DNA from: Burkholderia sp. L27(2015)
Lineage (GTDB): Bacteria; Pseudomonadota; Gammaproteobacteria; Burkholderiales; Burkholderiaceae
Reading direction: 5' to 3'
DNA length: 64,000 nt
Assembly (NCBI RefSeq): GCF_009765705.1
Contig: NZ_LMUX01000017.1
Span: 391,318-455,317, forward strand
The notes beneath the pieces were generated by a model that worked only from the letters and a program-made list of their open reading frames with translations, had not been told where the DNA came from and made no database searches. The translations under genes and the position numbers were made by a program. The stretch's first letter is position 1. The number at the start of each line of letters is the position of its first letter. This document shows, one piece after another, positions 35,100 to 44,709 of this stretch.

Positions 35100-36486
35100 C
35101 GAACTCATCGCCGCACGCGTCGACCGGCTGCCGGTTTCGCGCTTTCACCGCCGTTTGTTGCTGCTGATCAGCCTGCCGTTTTTCTTCGACATCAGTGATA
35201 TCTTCACGTTTTCGTATGCAGCGCCCGCCCTGGTCAAAGAGTGGGGGCTGACGATCTCGCAGATCGCGATGCTCACATCAGCCGGTTTCTTCGGCATGTT
35301 CCTGGGCGCCACGTTTGGCGGCATGCTGTCGGACCGCATCGGCCGCAAGCGCGCGCTGATTATCTTTGTGACGGCGTACTCCGTATTCTCACTGGCCAAT
35401 GCGCTCGCGCCCGGCATTCCCACCTTGTTTGTCACGCGGGTGCTGACCGGTGTCGGCATATCCTCGGCCACGGCCGTCGTGATGGCCTATATCGCGGAAA
35501 TGTTCCCAGCTAAAACCCGCGGCACCTGGCAAGGCTGGGCGCTGGTGATCGCGCTGGCCGGCATTCCCATCACCAGTTGGGTGGCACGCCTGGTCGTGCC
35601 GTCCGGGCCCGATGGCTGGCGCTGGATTTTCGTGTGGGGCGCCTTGGGCATCGTATTCCTGGCGTTCATCAAGCACTTCCCGGAATCCCCACGCTGGTAC
35701 GCTCGACAGGGCCGCATGGTGGAAGCTGACGAGACGCTCAAGAAAATCGAGGCAGAAGTCTTGCGCTCGGTCGGGCATCTTCCGGAACCGGTCATGGTCG
35801 CGCACCCCACCGAGATTCGTGCGTCCTGGACGGCGATGTTCAACGGAACCTATCGGAAGCGGACCATGACGCTGTGGGCCATCTGGATGTTCCAGACGCT
35901 AGGCTTCTACGGCTTCCAAGCTTGGGTGCCCACCCTGCTCGTCGCGCACGGGATAACGATCGTGCACAGCCTGACCTACATCACGCTGATCAATATCGGT
36001 GCGGTGCCGGGGGCATTGATCGCCACCTTCCTGTCCGACCGGCTGGAGCGAAAGTACACCATCGCCGGCACGGCCGCGGTGATTGCCGTATTCGGCCTGC
36101 TCTACGGCTTGAGCTTCCAGCCCGTGTTGATCGTTACGTTCGGCTTCCTCGTCGGCATGTTGATCCAGACGTTCGCGGCACTGTGCTATGCCTACACGCC
36201 AGAGCAATATCCCACTGATATTCGCAACACCGGCACGGGCTTCGCTTATGGCGTGGGCCGGCTGGCGAACGTGGCGAATTCCTTTATCGTGGCGGGGATC
36301 TTTCTGAATTTCGGCTACGTGTGGGTGTTCGTCTACATTGCGGGCGCATGGGTTGCCACCGCGGTCGTTACGCTGGCGTTCGGCGCGAAGACGACCGGAC
36401 AACGCCTCGAGGTGATCAATCCGATTGTGCCGAGCCTGCAGGGCGATGCGCTCACCGGTGCCCAGTTCAAGACTTCGGATCACTAA
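35092..36486 (+). CDS. MFS permease, aromatic/organic acid:H+ symporter type
   Basis: A 464-aa inner-membrane protein with about 12 membrane segments. It has the MFS loop GGMLSDRIGRKRALIIF and a second copy-like motif SDRLERKYTIAG, together with PARTEQYPTDIR-like YTPEQYPTDIRNTGTGFAYG near the end. The ATG at 35092 lies eight bases after AAGGAG; the open frame to 35005 lies in another gene. It should import the carboxylate used by the neighbouring TcuA-like and MmgE/PrpD enzymes. The second MmgE/PrpD gene follows directly (2 bp). Confidence 0.88.
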   Translation: MNDELIAARVDRLPVSRFHRRLLLLISLPFFFDISDIFTFSYAAPALVKEWGLTISQIAMLTSAGFFGMFLGATFGGMLSDRIGRKRALIIFVTAYSVFSLANALAPGIPTLFVTRVLTGVGISSATAVVMAYIAEMFPAKTRGTWQGWALVIALAGIPITSWVARLVVPSGPDGWRWIFVWGALGIVFLAFIKHFPESPRWYARQGRMVEADETLKKIEAEVLRSVGHLPEPVMVAHPTEIRASWTAMFNGTYRKRTMTLWAIWMFQTLGFYGFQAWVPTLLVAHGITIVHSLTYITLINIGAVPGALIATFLSDRLERKYTIAGTAAVIAVFGLLYGLSFQPVLIVTFGFLVGMLIQTFAALCYAYTPEQYPTDIRNTGTGFAYGVGRLANVANSFIVAGIFLNFGYVWVFVYIAGAWVATAVVTLAFGAKTTGQRLEVINPIVPSLQGDALTGAQFKTSDH

Positions 36487-36488
36487 TC

Positions 36489-37955
36489 ATGGCGACTCAT
36501 CTCAGTGCAGGCAATGACACCGGCGCGGATGCGCAGAGTGTGACACCTGGCTCTGACGGGCTCAGCGCAGCGCAACGCCTGTCGGCGTTCGCTTATGCAC
36601 TTGAGCCTTCCGCGCTGCCAGCGGACGTGCGGCTCAAGGCGACGCATCACATTGTCGATGCCATCGGCCTTGCGTTCGCCTCGCGGCACTTCCCGTTTGC
36701 CGAGCCTGCGCTACGCGGCATCGCGGCAGCCGGTGCCGCGGGCGACGCGACCGTGATCGGCGGCACGCAGAAGCTGGCACCGCGCGACGCCGCGCTGGCC
36801 AATGGCTATCTGATTCACGGCCTAGATTTCGACGACACTCATCCGCTGAGCATCGTTCATCCGACTGTCGCATGCTTGCCGGCTGCTCTCGCGATTGCCG
36901 AGGTGCGTGACCTGTCCTGGGATGAACTGCTCGCGGCCTACGCCGCAGGAATGGAAACCGCGATTCGTCTCGGTGCCGCGGTCGATGGCGGCTTTCATCA
37001 CGTCGGATTTCATGCGACAGGTATCGTCTCGCATTTCAGCGCGGCCATCGTGGCCGGCAAGTTGCTCGGTCTCAATGCAGCGCAGTTGACCGCGGCCCAG
37101 GGCATTGCGGCGAGCACGGCGGCCGGCGTGCAAGTCTTCCTCGAAGAAGGCGCCTGGACCAAACGCCTGCATCCGGGCTGGGGAGCACTGGCCGGCATCA
37201 CGGCCGCGCACCTCGCTCAAAACGGTTTCGCCAGTCCCACCCGGCCGTACGAGGGACGCTTCGGTCTATTCGATACTCACTTGCAGGAGCATGCAGCGTC
37301 GGTCGATGTTGCGTCGATCGGCGTGGGTCTCGGTACGCAATGGAGCCTGCTCGGTACGGCGATCAAACCCTATCCCGTGTGCCATTTCATTCATGGTTGT
37401 GCCGAGGCCGCGCTGATCCTGAGAGACTCGTTGGGAGGCTCGTTGGGAGACTCCCTCGGCGACATCGAGCGCATCAGCGAAATCATCTGCTATCTGCCCG
37501 TGCAGACGTTGCCTATCGTGGCCGAGCCGGCAGCCATCAAACAGGTTCCGAAAACGGACTACGACGCGAAGTTCAGCACCCAGTTCGTGGTGGCGACCTG
37601 CCTTGCGCGAGGCCGCTTCGGACTCGCAGAACTCAGCGACGAGAGTCTGGTCGATCCGCTGGTGCTGCGTCTGGCTGCCAAGGTGCGATGTGTGGTGGAC
37701 CCGCTCTCCGCGTTCCCGCGCTATTTCTCGGGAGGCGTCACCGTGCGGCTAGCCGACGGCTGCGCGCATACGCACCATATCGCGGTGAACCTGGGCAGTG
37801 GTGAGCGGGCATTGACGGTCGATGATATCGCCGCCAAATTCCGTGGCACCGCCGGTTTAAGTTTGACGGCGGACCGCGTCGACGCGCTGCTCGAAGTGCT
37901 GCTCGCGCCGGGACGGCGCTCGGTGCGCACTATCACGCAGTTGCTGCGGGCTTAG
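36489..37955 (+). CDS. MmgE/PrpD-family protein (second of three)
   Basis: A 488-aa member of the MmgE/PrpD family, with THHIVDAIGLAFASRHFPFA, GYLIHGLDFDDTHPLS, and GGFHHVGFHATGIVSHFSA as conserved landmarks. It lies 2 bp behind the permease gene. Near residue 315 a short internal duplication is visible (RDSLGGSLGDSLGDIE), from a DNA repeat of about 12 bp at 37428-37460. It differs clearly from the first and third homologues, so the three probably do different steps. Confidence 0.88.
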   Translation: MATHLSAGNDTGADAQSVTPGSDGLSAAQRLSAFAYALEPSALPADVRLKATHHIVDAIGLAFASRHFPFAEPALRGIAAAGAAGDATVIGGTQKLAPRDAALANGYLIHGLDFDDTHPLSIVHPTVACLPAALAIAEVRDLSWDELLAAYAAGMETAIRLGAAVDGGFHHVGFHATGIVSHFSAAIVAGKLLGLNAAQLTAAQGIAASTAAGVQVFLEEGAWTKRLHPGWGALAGITAAHLAQNGFASPTRPYEGRFGLFDTHLQEHAASVDVASIGVGLGTQWSLLGTAIKPYPVCHFIHGCAEAALILRDSLGGSLGDSLGDIERISEIICYLPVQTLPIVAEPAAIKQVPKTDYDAKFSTQFVVATCLARGRFGLAELSDESLVDPLVLRLAAKVRCVVDPLSAFPRYFSGGVTVRLADGCAHTHHIAVNLGSGERALTVDDIAAKFRGTAGLSLTADRVDALLEVLLAPGRRSVRTITQLLRA

Positions 37956-37996
37956 CTGAAAACCTCTCCTTCAAAGCTGCAAACCTCGCCTTCAAC

Positions 37997-38704
37997 TCAC
38001 TGCGGCGTCTCGCCGGATTCGTTGCCGAACAGCAATTGCAGCCGCAGCGCGGTGGCCGCGCGAATATGTTCGTGCGCGGCGCGCTCCGCGCCATCCGGAT
38101 CGTGTCGCGCGATGCACGCCACGATTTCCTGGTTTTCCTTCAAGCCGCTGGCGATCCGTCCAGGCATCGAGTAGGTTGTTGTACCCAGCAAGCCCAATGC
38201 GTCACTCAAAACGTTGGCCGCCTTATACAGATACTCGTTATGGGCCGCGGCGGTGATGGTTTCGTGCAGGCGGTGGTTCAGCGTCGCCACCTCTTCGGGC
38301 TTGGTGGCGCCTTCGAGCTTGCCGAGGATCTGCAGCATCGACTGGATCTCGATCGGCGATGCCTGCTCCGCCGCGAAGCGCACTGCTGCGCCCACGAGCA
38401 CCTTGCGCATCGCATACAGCTCCATGACTTTCGCGGGCGACAGTTGCGTGACGACGAATCCACGCGGTGCCGCAAAACGCACGAGGCCCTCGGCTTCGAG
38501 CCGTTTGAGCGCTTCACGCACCGGTGTGCGGCTCACGCTGAGCCGTGCCGCGATATCGACCTCGCGCAGCCGGACACCCGCTCCCAGTTGCCGGTCATGG
38601 ATTTCCTGACGCAACTGCGCATACACATACTGGGCCAGCGAGCCATGTCCGGAGTCGGCCGCAAGCTCGGTGCCGTTGGCGGTCAGGCTGGTTTTCTCAG
38701 TCAC
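37997..38704 (-). CDS. GntR-family regulator, FCD type
   Basis: A 235-aa regulator. The N-terminal winged helix shows LREVDIAARLSVSRTPVREA and LKRLEAEGLVRFAAPRGFVV, and the FCD effector domain contains metal-ligand-like LNHRLHETITAAAHNEYL and AAHEHIRAATALR. The start is GTG at 38704, preceded by a GAGG site. It lies 63 bp downstream of the third MmgE/PrpD gene on the same strand, so the two probably form an operon, and it converges on the plus-strand operon. The operators at 31691 and 40198 are the natural targets. Confidence 0.9.
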   Translation of the reverse strand: MTEKTSLTANGTELAADSGHGSLAQYVYAQLRQEIHDRQLGAGVRLREVDIAARLSVSRTPVREALKRLEAEGLVRFAAPRGFVVTQLSPAKVMELYAMRKVLVGAAVRFAAEQASPIEIQSMLQILGKLEGATKPEEVATLNHRLHETITAAAHNEYLYKAANVLSDALGLLGTTTYSMPGRIASGLKENQEIVACIARHDPDGAERAAHEHIRAATALRLQLLFGNESGETPQ

Positions 38705-38767
38705 ACGTCATGTCCTCAAATAAACTCGTCAAGTTAAAGTCTGGTTCGATATTTCAGCACGCCGTGC

Positions 38768-40129
38768 TTATCGCAGCGTCGCCATCAACTCGCGTACGCT
38801 GAAGCGCTCCGGGGGCTGCGTCGATGCCGCCAATACAGCACGTGCCCGATCTTTGCCCAACGTCGTCTCGAGCAGACCAGTGGCTTTGGCGATAACCGCA
38901 GCAGCGGCAACCGGGCGACGCCAACTGCCGATGGGCGCGTCGCAACGTGTGGCGACAACACTCCCGTCATCGAGGTGCACCGTCATTTCCACAAACATGT
39001 TTTCCCAATCGCCCACGATCGAGGGATCGCCAGTCAATTCGAAACGTCCGAGCATAGCATTGACATCGTCGGCATGGCGACGCTGGTCGGTGAACGATTC
39101 GGGCTCGACCGCGCCGTCGAGCAGCGCGATGGTGGCCGTGTATTGCCACGAGAATTTGCCCGCCAGGCCCGAGTCGGGCGCGGGCCGGTCGATGTAAGGC
39201 ATGACCGGCGCACGCAATTCGATCCGGCGAATCCGCGCGGCATCGAACTGCGCGATCTGCGCGCGTATATCGAGCGCGGCGGTAATCGCGTAATGCGTGG
39301 CGAACTGCGACGGGAAGAGTTTCCACGCGGGGCCTGGCACCAGTGCACGACCTTTGCCGATCGGCGCCAATAACGCGGCGGTGTCGAAGTTGCTGCCGAA
39401 AAACGCATTGCCCCAGCCGCGCGGGTTACCCAGCGCGTCCGGATTCGCGGTAAAGCCACGTTGTGCCAATTGCGCGGCTTCAAGACCGTGAGCCGCACCA
39501 TCGCCACAATGCAGTGCCTTGGTATGCGAGCCGACGTTGGCAAGCAGGCCGCCCGTGCGCGACGCGGCAATGCCGATGGCCGCCGTGGTGGCTTCGGCGT
39601 CCAGACCCAGCAGCGTCGCACAGCCAAACGCCGACGCAATCGGGCCGACTATGCCCGGTGGGTGGAACTGCAGGCGCCCGGGCTCGAACTGCTGGGACGA
39701 CACGCGCAGCCGGCCCTGAACTTCGATGCCCTTAGCTAGCGCGCGCAGAACAGCGCGGCCCTGCGGCTCACCTGAGGCGGCTTCGCGTTGCTCCGCCAGC
39801 GCGAGCAGCGCGGGCAATAACGGCGACATCGCGTGATTCGCCGGATTCCACATCGGCTCGAAATCGAGGACGTGCATGGCCATCCCGTTCACGCGCGCGG
39901 CAATCGCGACCGGTGCGCTGAACCCCTGCCCGATCACGGTCGCGGGGCCACTCGTGCCGTCCTCGCGCATCAGTTCCGCCATCAGCGTGGGGCCTCGCTC
40001 GGTAGCGCCAGCTACGGCAACGGCGACGCCATCCGTCACCAGCAATTGGCAGCGCGCCACCAGCTCCGGGTCGTCGGCAGACCAGGATGACAGGAGGTCG
40101 ACGAAGTCGCGGGTCAGGGTTTCGGTCAT
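38768..40129 (-). CDS. MmgE/PrpD-family protein (third of three)
   Basis: A 453-aa member of the family with CQLLVTDGVAVAVAGATE at the N-terminus, NGMAMHVLDFEPMWNPANHA replacing the usual LDxDD by LDFEP, and LQFHPPGIVGPIASAFG at the active-site loop. This makes it the most divergent of the three. The ATG at 40129 lies seven bases after GGAG. The upstream region carries the operator-like site at 40198-40214. GntR follows in the same operon. Confidence 0.86.
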   Translation of the reverse strand: MTETLTRDFVDLLSSWSADDPELVARCQLLVTDGVAVAVAGATERGPTLMAELMREDGTSGPATVIGQGFSAPVAIAARVNGMAMHVLDFEPMWNPANHAMSPLLPALLALAEQREAASGEPQGRAVLRALAKGIEVQGRLRVSSQQFEPGRLQFHPPGIVGPIASAFGCATLLGLDAEATTAAIGIAASRTGGLLANVGSHTKALHCGDGAAHGLEAAQLAQRGFTANPDALGNPRGWGNAFFGSNFDTAALLAPIGKGRALVPGPAWKLFPSQFATHYAITAALDIRAQIAQFDAARIRRIELRAPVMPYIDRPAPDSGLAGKFSWQYTATIALLDGAVEPESFTDQRRHADDVNAMLGRFELTGDPSIVGDWENMFVEMTVHLDDGSVVATRCDAPIGSWRRPVAAAAVIAKATGLLETTLGKDRARAVLAASTQPPERFSVRELMATLR

Positions 40130-40197
40130 ATCGGGTCTCCAGATTGCCCCATCAATGCCACGCATGATCCGCGTTCGGCCGGATCTCTATAACGCAT

Positions 40198-40214
40198 TTG
40201 TGTATACATTAGTA
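40198..40214. promoter_or_regulatory. Second copy of the putative GntR operator
   Basis: TTGTGTATACATTAGTA shares 15 of 17 positions with 31700-31716 (TTGTGTATACACGAGTA). It lies about 70 bp before the start of the third MmgE/PrpD gene and thus in its promoter region. Only the TGTATACA core is palindromic here. Confidence 0.65.
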
Positions 40215-40367
40215 CGCAATCTAGTATATCGCGTAGCGTAGTCAAACGCTGCTAATGACGTGGATAAATAGGGGTGGTCGAGAGGGGCGCGTCAGCCCCG
40301 GTTGCAGCCCTACAGCGATCGCTCTTCTGCAGTAACATTCCCTGAGCACCTAACCCGGAGGCTGAAA

Positions 40368-40790
40368 ATGACCACAAAACCCTTAACACTAGGCATCGAC
40401 CACCTTGGCCTGACAGTGCGCGACCTGAAGGAGACGCGTGATTTTTTCATCAATTGCCTGGGATGGACGCAAGTCGGCGAGAAACCTGACTATCCGGCGG
40501 CCTTCGTGTCGGACGGCAAGGTTTTGCTTACACTCTGGGAGGTAAAGAATCAGTCAAGCCGCACGGAGTTTGACCGCAAGACGAACGTGGGTCTTCATCA
40601 TCTCGGCTTACGCGTGCACAGTGAAGAAGCGCTCAACGAGATCTACACCAAAATATCCAGTTGGCCCGGCGTGAAGGTCGAATTTGCACCGGAACCCTTG
40701 GGGGCTGGACCCAAGCGGCACACCATGATTTACGAACCGGGTGGGATACGCCTGGAGTTTGACTTCGACCCGCGGGCGAAAGCGGAATAG
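40368..40790 (+). CDS. VOC-family (glyoxalase/dioxygenase fold) protein
   Basis: A 140-aa single-domain protein of the vicinal-oxygen-chelate fold. Landmarks are LGIDHLGLTVRDLKETRDFF (first metal-ligand His in IDHLGL), NVGLHHLGLRVHSEEALNEI (second His) and the Glu-rich end IYEPGGIRLEFDFDP. The ATG at 40368 follows AGCCCGGAGG-type spacing (CCCGGAGGCTGAAAATG). Members act as lyases, isomerases or dioxygenases; which is not clear. It stands alone between two minus-strand operons. Confidence 0.88.
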   Translation: MTTKPLTLGIDHLGLTVRDLKETRDFFINCLGWTQVGEKPDYPAAFVSDGKVLLTLWEVKNQSSRTEFDRKTNVGLHHLGLRVHSEEALNEIYTKISSWPGVKVEFAPEPLGAGPKRHTMIYEPGGIRLEFDFDPRAKAE

Positions 40791-40805
40791 TTAAAGCGGA
40801 ATAAT

Positions 40806-42440
40806 TTACGCCAGGGCTGGACGGCCCCCTCGTGCATCGACACGTCCTTTGACAAACGTGTCTGTCGGACCGCCCTCCAGCCGAAATAACGCAACCGATT
40901 GCGTAAGACTATGCCCCTGGTTCTCCAACGACTGGGACGCAGCAGTCGCCTGTTCCACCAGCGCGGCGTTTTGTTGTGTGACCTCGTCCATCTGCGACAC
41001 CGCTTGATTGACTTGTTCGATGCCGCGACTCTGCTCTTTGGAAGCCGCCGCGATCTCCTCCATGATCCCCACGACGTGCGCCACTGCGTCCGTGACTTCC
41101 GTCATGGTCTTGCCCGCTTCGTTCGCCAGCAGCGAACCATTCTGGATCATCCCCACCGACGTCGCGATTAACTCCTTGATCTCCTTGGCCGCGCTCGATG
41201 AACGCTGCGCTAGGCTACGGACCTCGCTGGCCACCACCGCGAACCCGCGCCCCTGTTCTCCAGCGCGAGCGGCTTCCACGGCCGCATTCAACGCGAGGAT
41301 GTTGGTCTGGAACGCAATCCCTTCGATGATCCCGGTGATATCGGCAATCTGCGTCGAGCTTTTGCTGATTTCGTCCATCGTCGCCACAACCTTCCCCACC
41401 ACCGCGCTGCCCTTCTTGGCCACCCCGGATGCGGTCGTAGCCAGCACGTTGGCTTGCTCTGCATTCTCAGCGTTCTGCTTCACCGTGGAGGTCAATTGCT
41501 CCATGCTGGCGGCTGTCTCCTGCAACGAGGAGGCTTGCTCTTCCGTTCGCGACGACAGATCCAGATTCCCTGCCGCGATTTGGCTTGATCCTGTGGCAAT
41601 GCCATGCGCCGCCGCACGTACCTGGGAGATGAGGCGCATCAAGCTGCCCTGCATCGCGCCCATCGAGGCCAATACACTGCCCGCGGGCGCCTGTTGAGCG
41701 CCGGCTATCAAACTCAAGTCGCCACCGGCCACGCGTTCGGTGATCTCGCTCAAGGCGGCCGGCTCGGCGCCCAGTGCCCGCGTCAAGCTCCTTGAAATCA
41801 GCAGTCCGGCAAGAACGGATGCCGCCACGGCCGCAAAGCAAATGGCGATCAAGATAGTGCGCTCGGTTTCGAAGCTCGCTTGCGACATTTCCAGCAAGTA
41901 CGCCGCTCGTCCACTCGAGGAAGCCAAGTAGTCGTTTGTCGCCTTGACCACCGCCGTCAGCAATGGCCGTCCCTGCTCATTCATTTTTGCAACAGCCGCA
42001 TCGTGTTGACCGCTTTGCGCCAAACTCACGATATCGGCCGCGACGGGGCCGTATAGCGCTGCCGCTCGATTGAGTTCGGCCGCGAGGTTGCGCGCATTTT
42101 GCGTCATGTTATCGGTAGCGGCCACCATCTCATTGAACTTGAGCAGTTGCTTGTTCACATCGCTGCGGGCTTGGTCGATGACGGCTTTCTCACTCTCGAT
42201 ATCGGTCGGCTTGGTAAGCAACACCAGGTTACGCGTCGCGATGCCACCCGCGTCGACCGCCGCACGAATTGAGTTCACCACTTCGGCACGTCCATTGATG
42301 CCGTGCACATAACTGGAAAATCGGTCGTTCGACTCACTGAGGGCCTTTAATGAAAGACCCGACACGACGAACACGACAACGCTCAAAACGCCGAACCCTA
42401 GCGCAAGCTTGGACTTAACCTTCATGCGGTCAAAATTCAT
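40806..42440 (-). CDS. Methyl-accepting chemotaxis protein
   Basis: A 544-aa chemoreceptor. TM1 lies at about residues 11-33 ([17 protein letters not shown]), a four-helix-bundle periplasmic sensor domain follows to about 190, TM2 is at about 195-213 ([17 protein letters not shown]), then HAMP and the signalling domain with the highly conserved tip [21 protein letters not shown] chose the ATG at 42440 behind AGAGGTGGG. It lies 21 bp behind an MFS permease gene, so receptor and transporter are co-expressed; the receptor may guide cells to the transported compound. Confidence 0.94.
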   Translation of the reverse strand: MNFDRMKVKSKLALGFGVLSVVVFVVSGLSLKALSESNDRFSSYVHGINGRAEVVNSIRAAVDAGGIATRNLVLLTKPTDIESEKAVIDQARSDVNKQLLKFNEMVAATDNMTQNARNLAAELNRAAALYGPVAADIVSLAQSGQHDAAVAKMNEQGRPLLTAVVKATNDYLASSSGRAAYLLEMSQASFETERTILIAICFAAVAASVLAGLLISRSLTRALGAEPAALSEITERVAGGDLSLIAGAQQAPAGSVLASMGAMQGSLMRLISQVRAAAHGIATGSSQIAAGNLDLSSRTEEQASSLQETAASMEQLTSTVKQNAENAEQANVLATTASGVAKKGSAVVGKVVATMDEISKSSTQIADITGIIEGIAFQTNILALNAAVEAARAGEQGRGFAVVASEVRSLAQRSSSAAKEIKELIATSVGMIQNGSLLANEAGKTMTEVTDAVAHVVGIMEEIAAASKEQSRGIEQVNQAVSQMDEVTQQNAALVEQATAASQSLENQGHSLTQSVALFRLEGGPTDTFVKGRVDARGGRPALA

Positions 42441-42461
42441 TCCCACCTCTTGTTATGCAGA

Positions 42462-43841
42462 CTATGCGGATTCGTCCGCCTTGGTGACGCGATCGAGATT
42501 GCCCAGCGTTTCAGGGACGGCTAGTGCGCCTATCAGGAAGATCACGCTAACGGCACCGACGAAACACGCCAGCGTGACTGGCAACTCGCTGGGCGATTTT
42601 GCCACCAATGACACCGCCGTTGGCATCATGCCACCGATGGCAAAGCCGATATTCCACGACAACCCGGTGCCCGTCGAACGTATCGCCGTGGGAAAGCGCT
42701 CGTTCAGGAAAATCGGAATGGCGGCATAGCTCGCACTGCCGATGGCGCTTAGCACTACCGCATACACGCCGATCATCACTATGCTTTGGGTCTGCGGCAA
42801 CAGGAGAAACAGCGCGGGGAGAACGAGCAGCCGCACCACACTGAACCAAAGGAAGGTCGTCTTGCGGCCGATCAAGGTGCTCAAGTGCCCGGCTCCAACC
42901 GAAGCGATGATGACACCGATACTGCTCAGTATGAGGATGATCGATGCTGCGCTGTTGGGGGCATGACTCACCAGCTTTAGAAAGGTCGGCAAGTAGCCGG
43001 ACGTCAGGTAGTAGCCGCTCCCCCCGCCGATGGTGAGCAGCAAATTGACCAGCAGTATGGAGCGATAGTCGCGCGAAAACAGTGTGCGCAATGGAGAGCG
43101 GATCAACGCGCCCGGCGCGGCCCCGTCGGATGCGGCCGCGCGGGCTCGTTTCTGCGCCGCGAGTTTCTCCCACAACGGCGATTCATCGAGGCTGCTGAAC
43201 ACGACGACCCCGAGCACCGAGCTGATGATCCCGGTGAAGAACATGCAGCGCCAACCCCACACGTCAAACTGCGCGCCGGTGAAAATCGACGACATGGCGA
43301 AATAGGTCAGCGATGCCATCAGCGCGCCCAGCCCGGCGCCGCCCCCGCCAACCAACCCGGAAACGGCACCACGATATCTGGGCGCAACCGATTCTGTGGC
43401 GATCGTGTGCGTAGAAGCCACCACCCCACCGACAAAGATGCCTTGCACCAGCCTCAGGATGAGAAACAGGATGGGCGCGAGGATCCCGGCTTGAGCCACG
43501 GTCGGCAGCGCCCCGAACGCCGCTGTTGCCAAGCCCACACCCGAAACCGCGACGATCATCGCACCCTTGCGCCCATGCCGGTCGGCATAGGAACCAAACA
43601 GTGCCGATCCCAAGGGACGCATGAACAGCGTGACCGAAAACGACGCGTAGATCGCCGCCAGCGACAACATCGCGTGGTCTGAGGGGAAAAACAAGCGGCC
43701 CAGCAACGGCGCCACGAATAGCAGCACGAACAGGTCGAACAAATCGAGCGCCCAGCCCAGGCAAGACGCCACGACCGCAACGATGACTTGTCTTTGGCTA
43801 ACGGCGGGCACGGCGCTACCTTGATTCGCTATTACACTCAT
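42462..43841 (-). CDS. MFS permease, MHS/AAHS-like
   Basis: A 459-aa inner-membrane transporter. The N-terminal part shows CLGWALDLFDLFVLLFVAP, the loop motif FGSYADRHGRKGAMIVAV and LRLVQGIFVGGVVAST. The ATG at 43841 lies behind GGAGACGCAG. It is the first gene of an operon with the chemoreceptor and lies 220 bp downstream of ubiX on the same strand. Uptake of an aromatic or unsaturated carboxylate for the UbiD-type enzyme is likely from context. Confidence 0.87.
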   Translation of the reverse strand: MSVIANQGSAVPAVSQRQVIVAVVASCLGWALDLFDLFVLLFVAPLLGRLFFPSDHAMLSLAAIYASFSVTLFMRPLGSALFGSYADRHGRKGAMIVAVSGVGLATAAFGALPTVAQAGILAPILFLILRLVQGIFVGGVVASTHTIATESVAPRYRGAVSGLVGGGGAGLGALMASLTYFAMSSIFTGAQFDVWGWRCMFFTGIISSVLGVVVFSSLDESPLWEKLAAQKRARAAASDGAAPGALIRSPLRTLFSRDYRSILLVNLLLTIGGGSGYYLTSGYLPTFLKLVSHAPNSAASIILILSSIGVIIASVGAGHLSTLIGRKTTFLWFSVVRLLVLPALFLLLPQTQSIVMIGVYAVVLSAIGSASYAAIPIFLNERFPTAIRSTGTGLSWNIGFAIGGMMPTAVSLVAKSPSELPVTLACFVGAVSVIFLIGALAVPETLGNLDRVTKADESA

Positions 43842-44061
43842 CTGCGTCTCCGTTGTCGGCAGCGGGCCACTTGGCCCTTTGCCGACGGTTGACCTTGCCA
43901 TCGTCCTTATCAAAGACGCAGCACGTTCTTATTGTGTTCAAGGCACGTACAGAACCGTTGCCCCTTGCTGCCGCGTTGCCCTTAGCTACCGCAAAATGCT
44001 GGCTTGCGTTTCGATCGTGAACCGTTGCGCGTGCGCATGGGGCGAGCGCAATACCGCGGCG

Positions 44062-44691
44062 TCATGCCTTATCCTGCGTTTGCGTACGGCCGAATTCATC
44101 GGCCAGCCCGCTCCATCGGTGCGCAATTTCCTGATGCTCGACATCGAACAGGTCGAGGATGCGTCCGACCAGATGATCGACCACGTCTTGCACCGTGCGG
44201 GGATGCGCATAAAACGCCGGCACCGGCGGCATGATGATCGCGCCCATTTCAGTGGCGGCCGTCATGTTACGCAGATGGGCCAGGTTTAGGGGTGTCTCCC
44301 GTGCGACCAGCACCAACCGACGACGCTCCTTGAGCATGACGTCCGCCGCACGTGTGAGCAAATTGTCGGAGTAGCCGTTGGCGACGCTTGCCAGCGTCTT
44401 CATCGAACACGGTGCAATCACCATGCCGCAAGAAAGGAAGGAGCCGCTGGCCACGGCCGCACCGATGTCGCGCACGTTGTGAACTACGTCCGCGAGGCCT
44501 TCCAGGGCGGACTTGCTCAATCCTAGCTCCTGCGCGGCCGTGACCGCCCCCGATTGCGACACGATCAGGTGTGTCTCATGGGTGCCCAACCTGCGCAACG
44601 CTGCCAGCAAGCTCACGCCAATGACAGCGCCGCTGGCGCCCGAGATGCCGACGACAATGCGCGCTCGCGCTGGCTTTTTATGCGGAGTCAT
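44062..44691 (-). CDS. ubiX: UbiX-type flavin prenyltransferase
   Basis: A 209-aa flavoprotein that joins a dimethylallyl group to FMN, making the prenylated FMN cofactor needed by UbiD decarboxylases. Visible features are IVVGISGASGAVIGVSLLAA (N-terminal FMN site), LSCGMVIAPCSMKTLASVAN and ARETPLNLAHLRNMTAATEM, all typical. The ATG at 44691 lies eight bases after GAGAGG. It follows the UbiD-like gene by 18 bp, the usual pairing. A dedicated copy for this operon, besides any housekeeping ubiX, is likely. Confidence 0.93.
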   Translation of the reverse strand: MTPHKKPARARIVVGISGASGAVIGVSLLAALRRLGTHETHLIVSQSGAVTAAQELGLSKSALEGLADVVHNVRDIGAAVASGSFLSCGMVIAPCSMKTLASVANGYSDNLLTRAADVMLKERRRLVLVARETPLNLAHLRNMTAATEMGAIIMPPVPAFYAHPRTVQDVVDHLVGRILDLFDVEHQEIAHRWSGLADEFGRTQTQDKA

Positions 44692-44709
44692 GTCCACGTC
44701 CTCTCCCGC

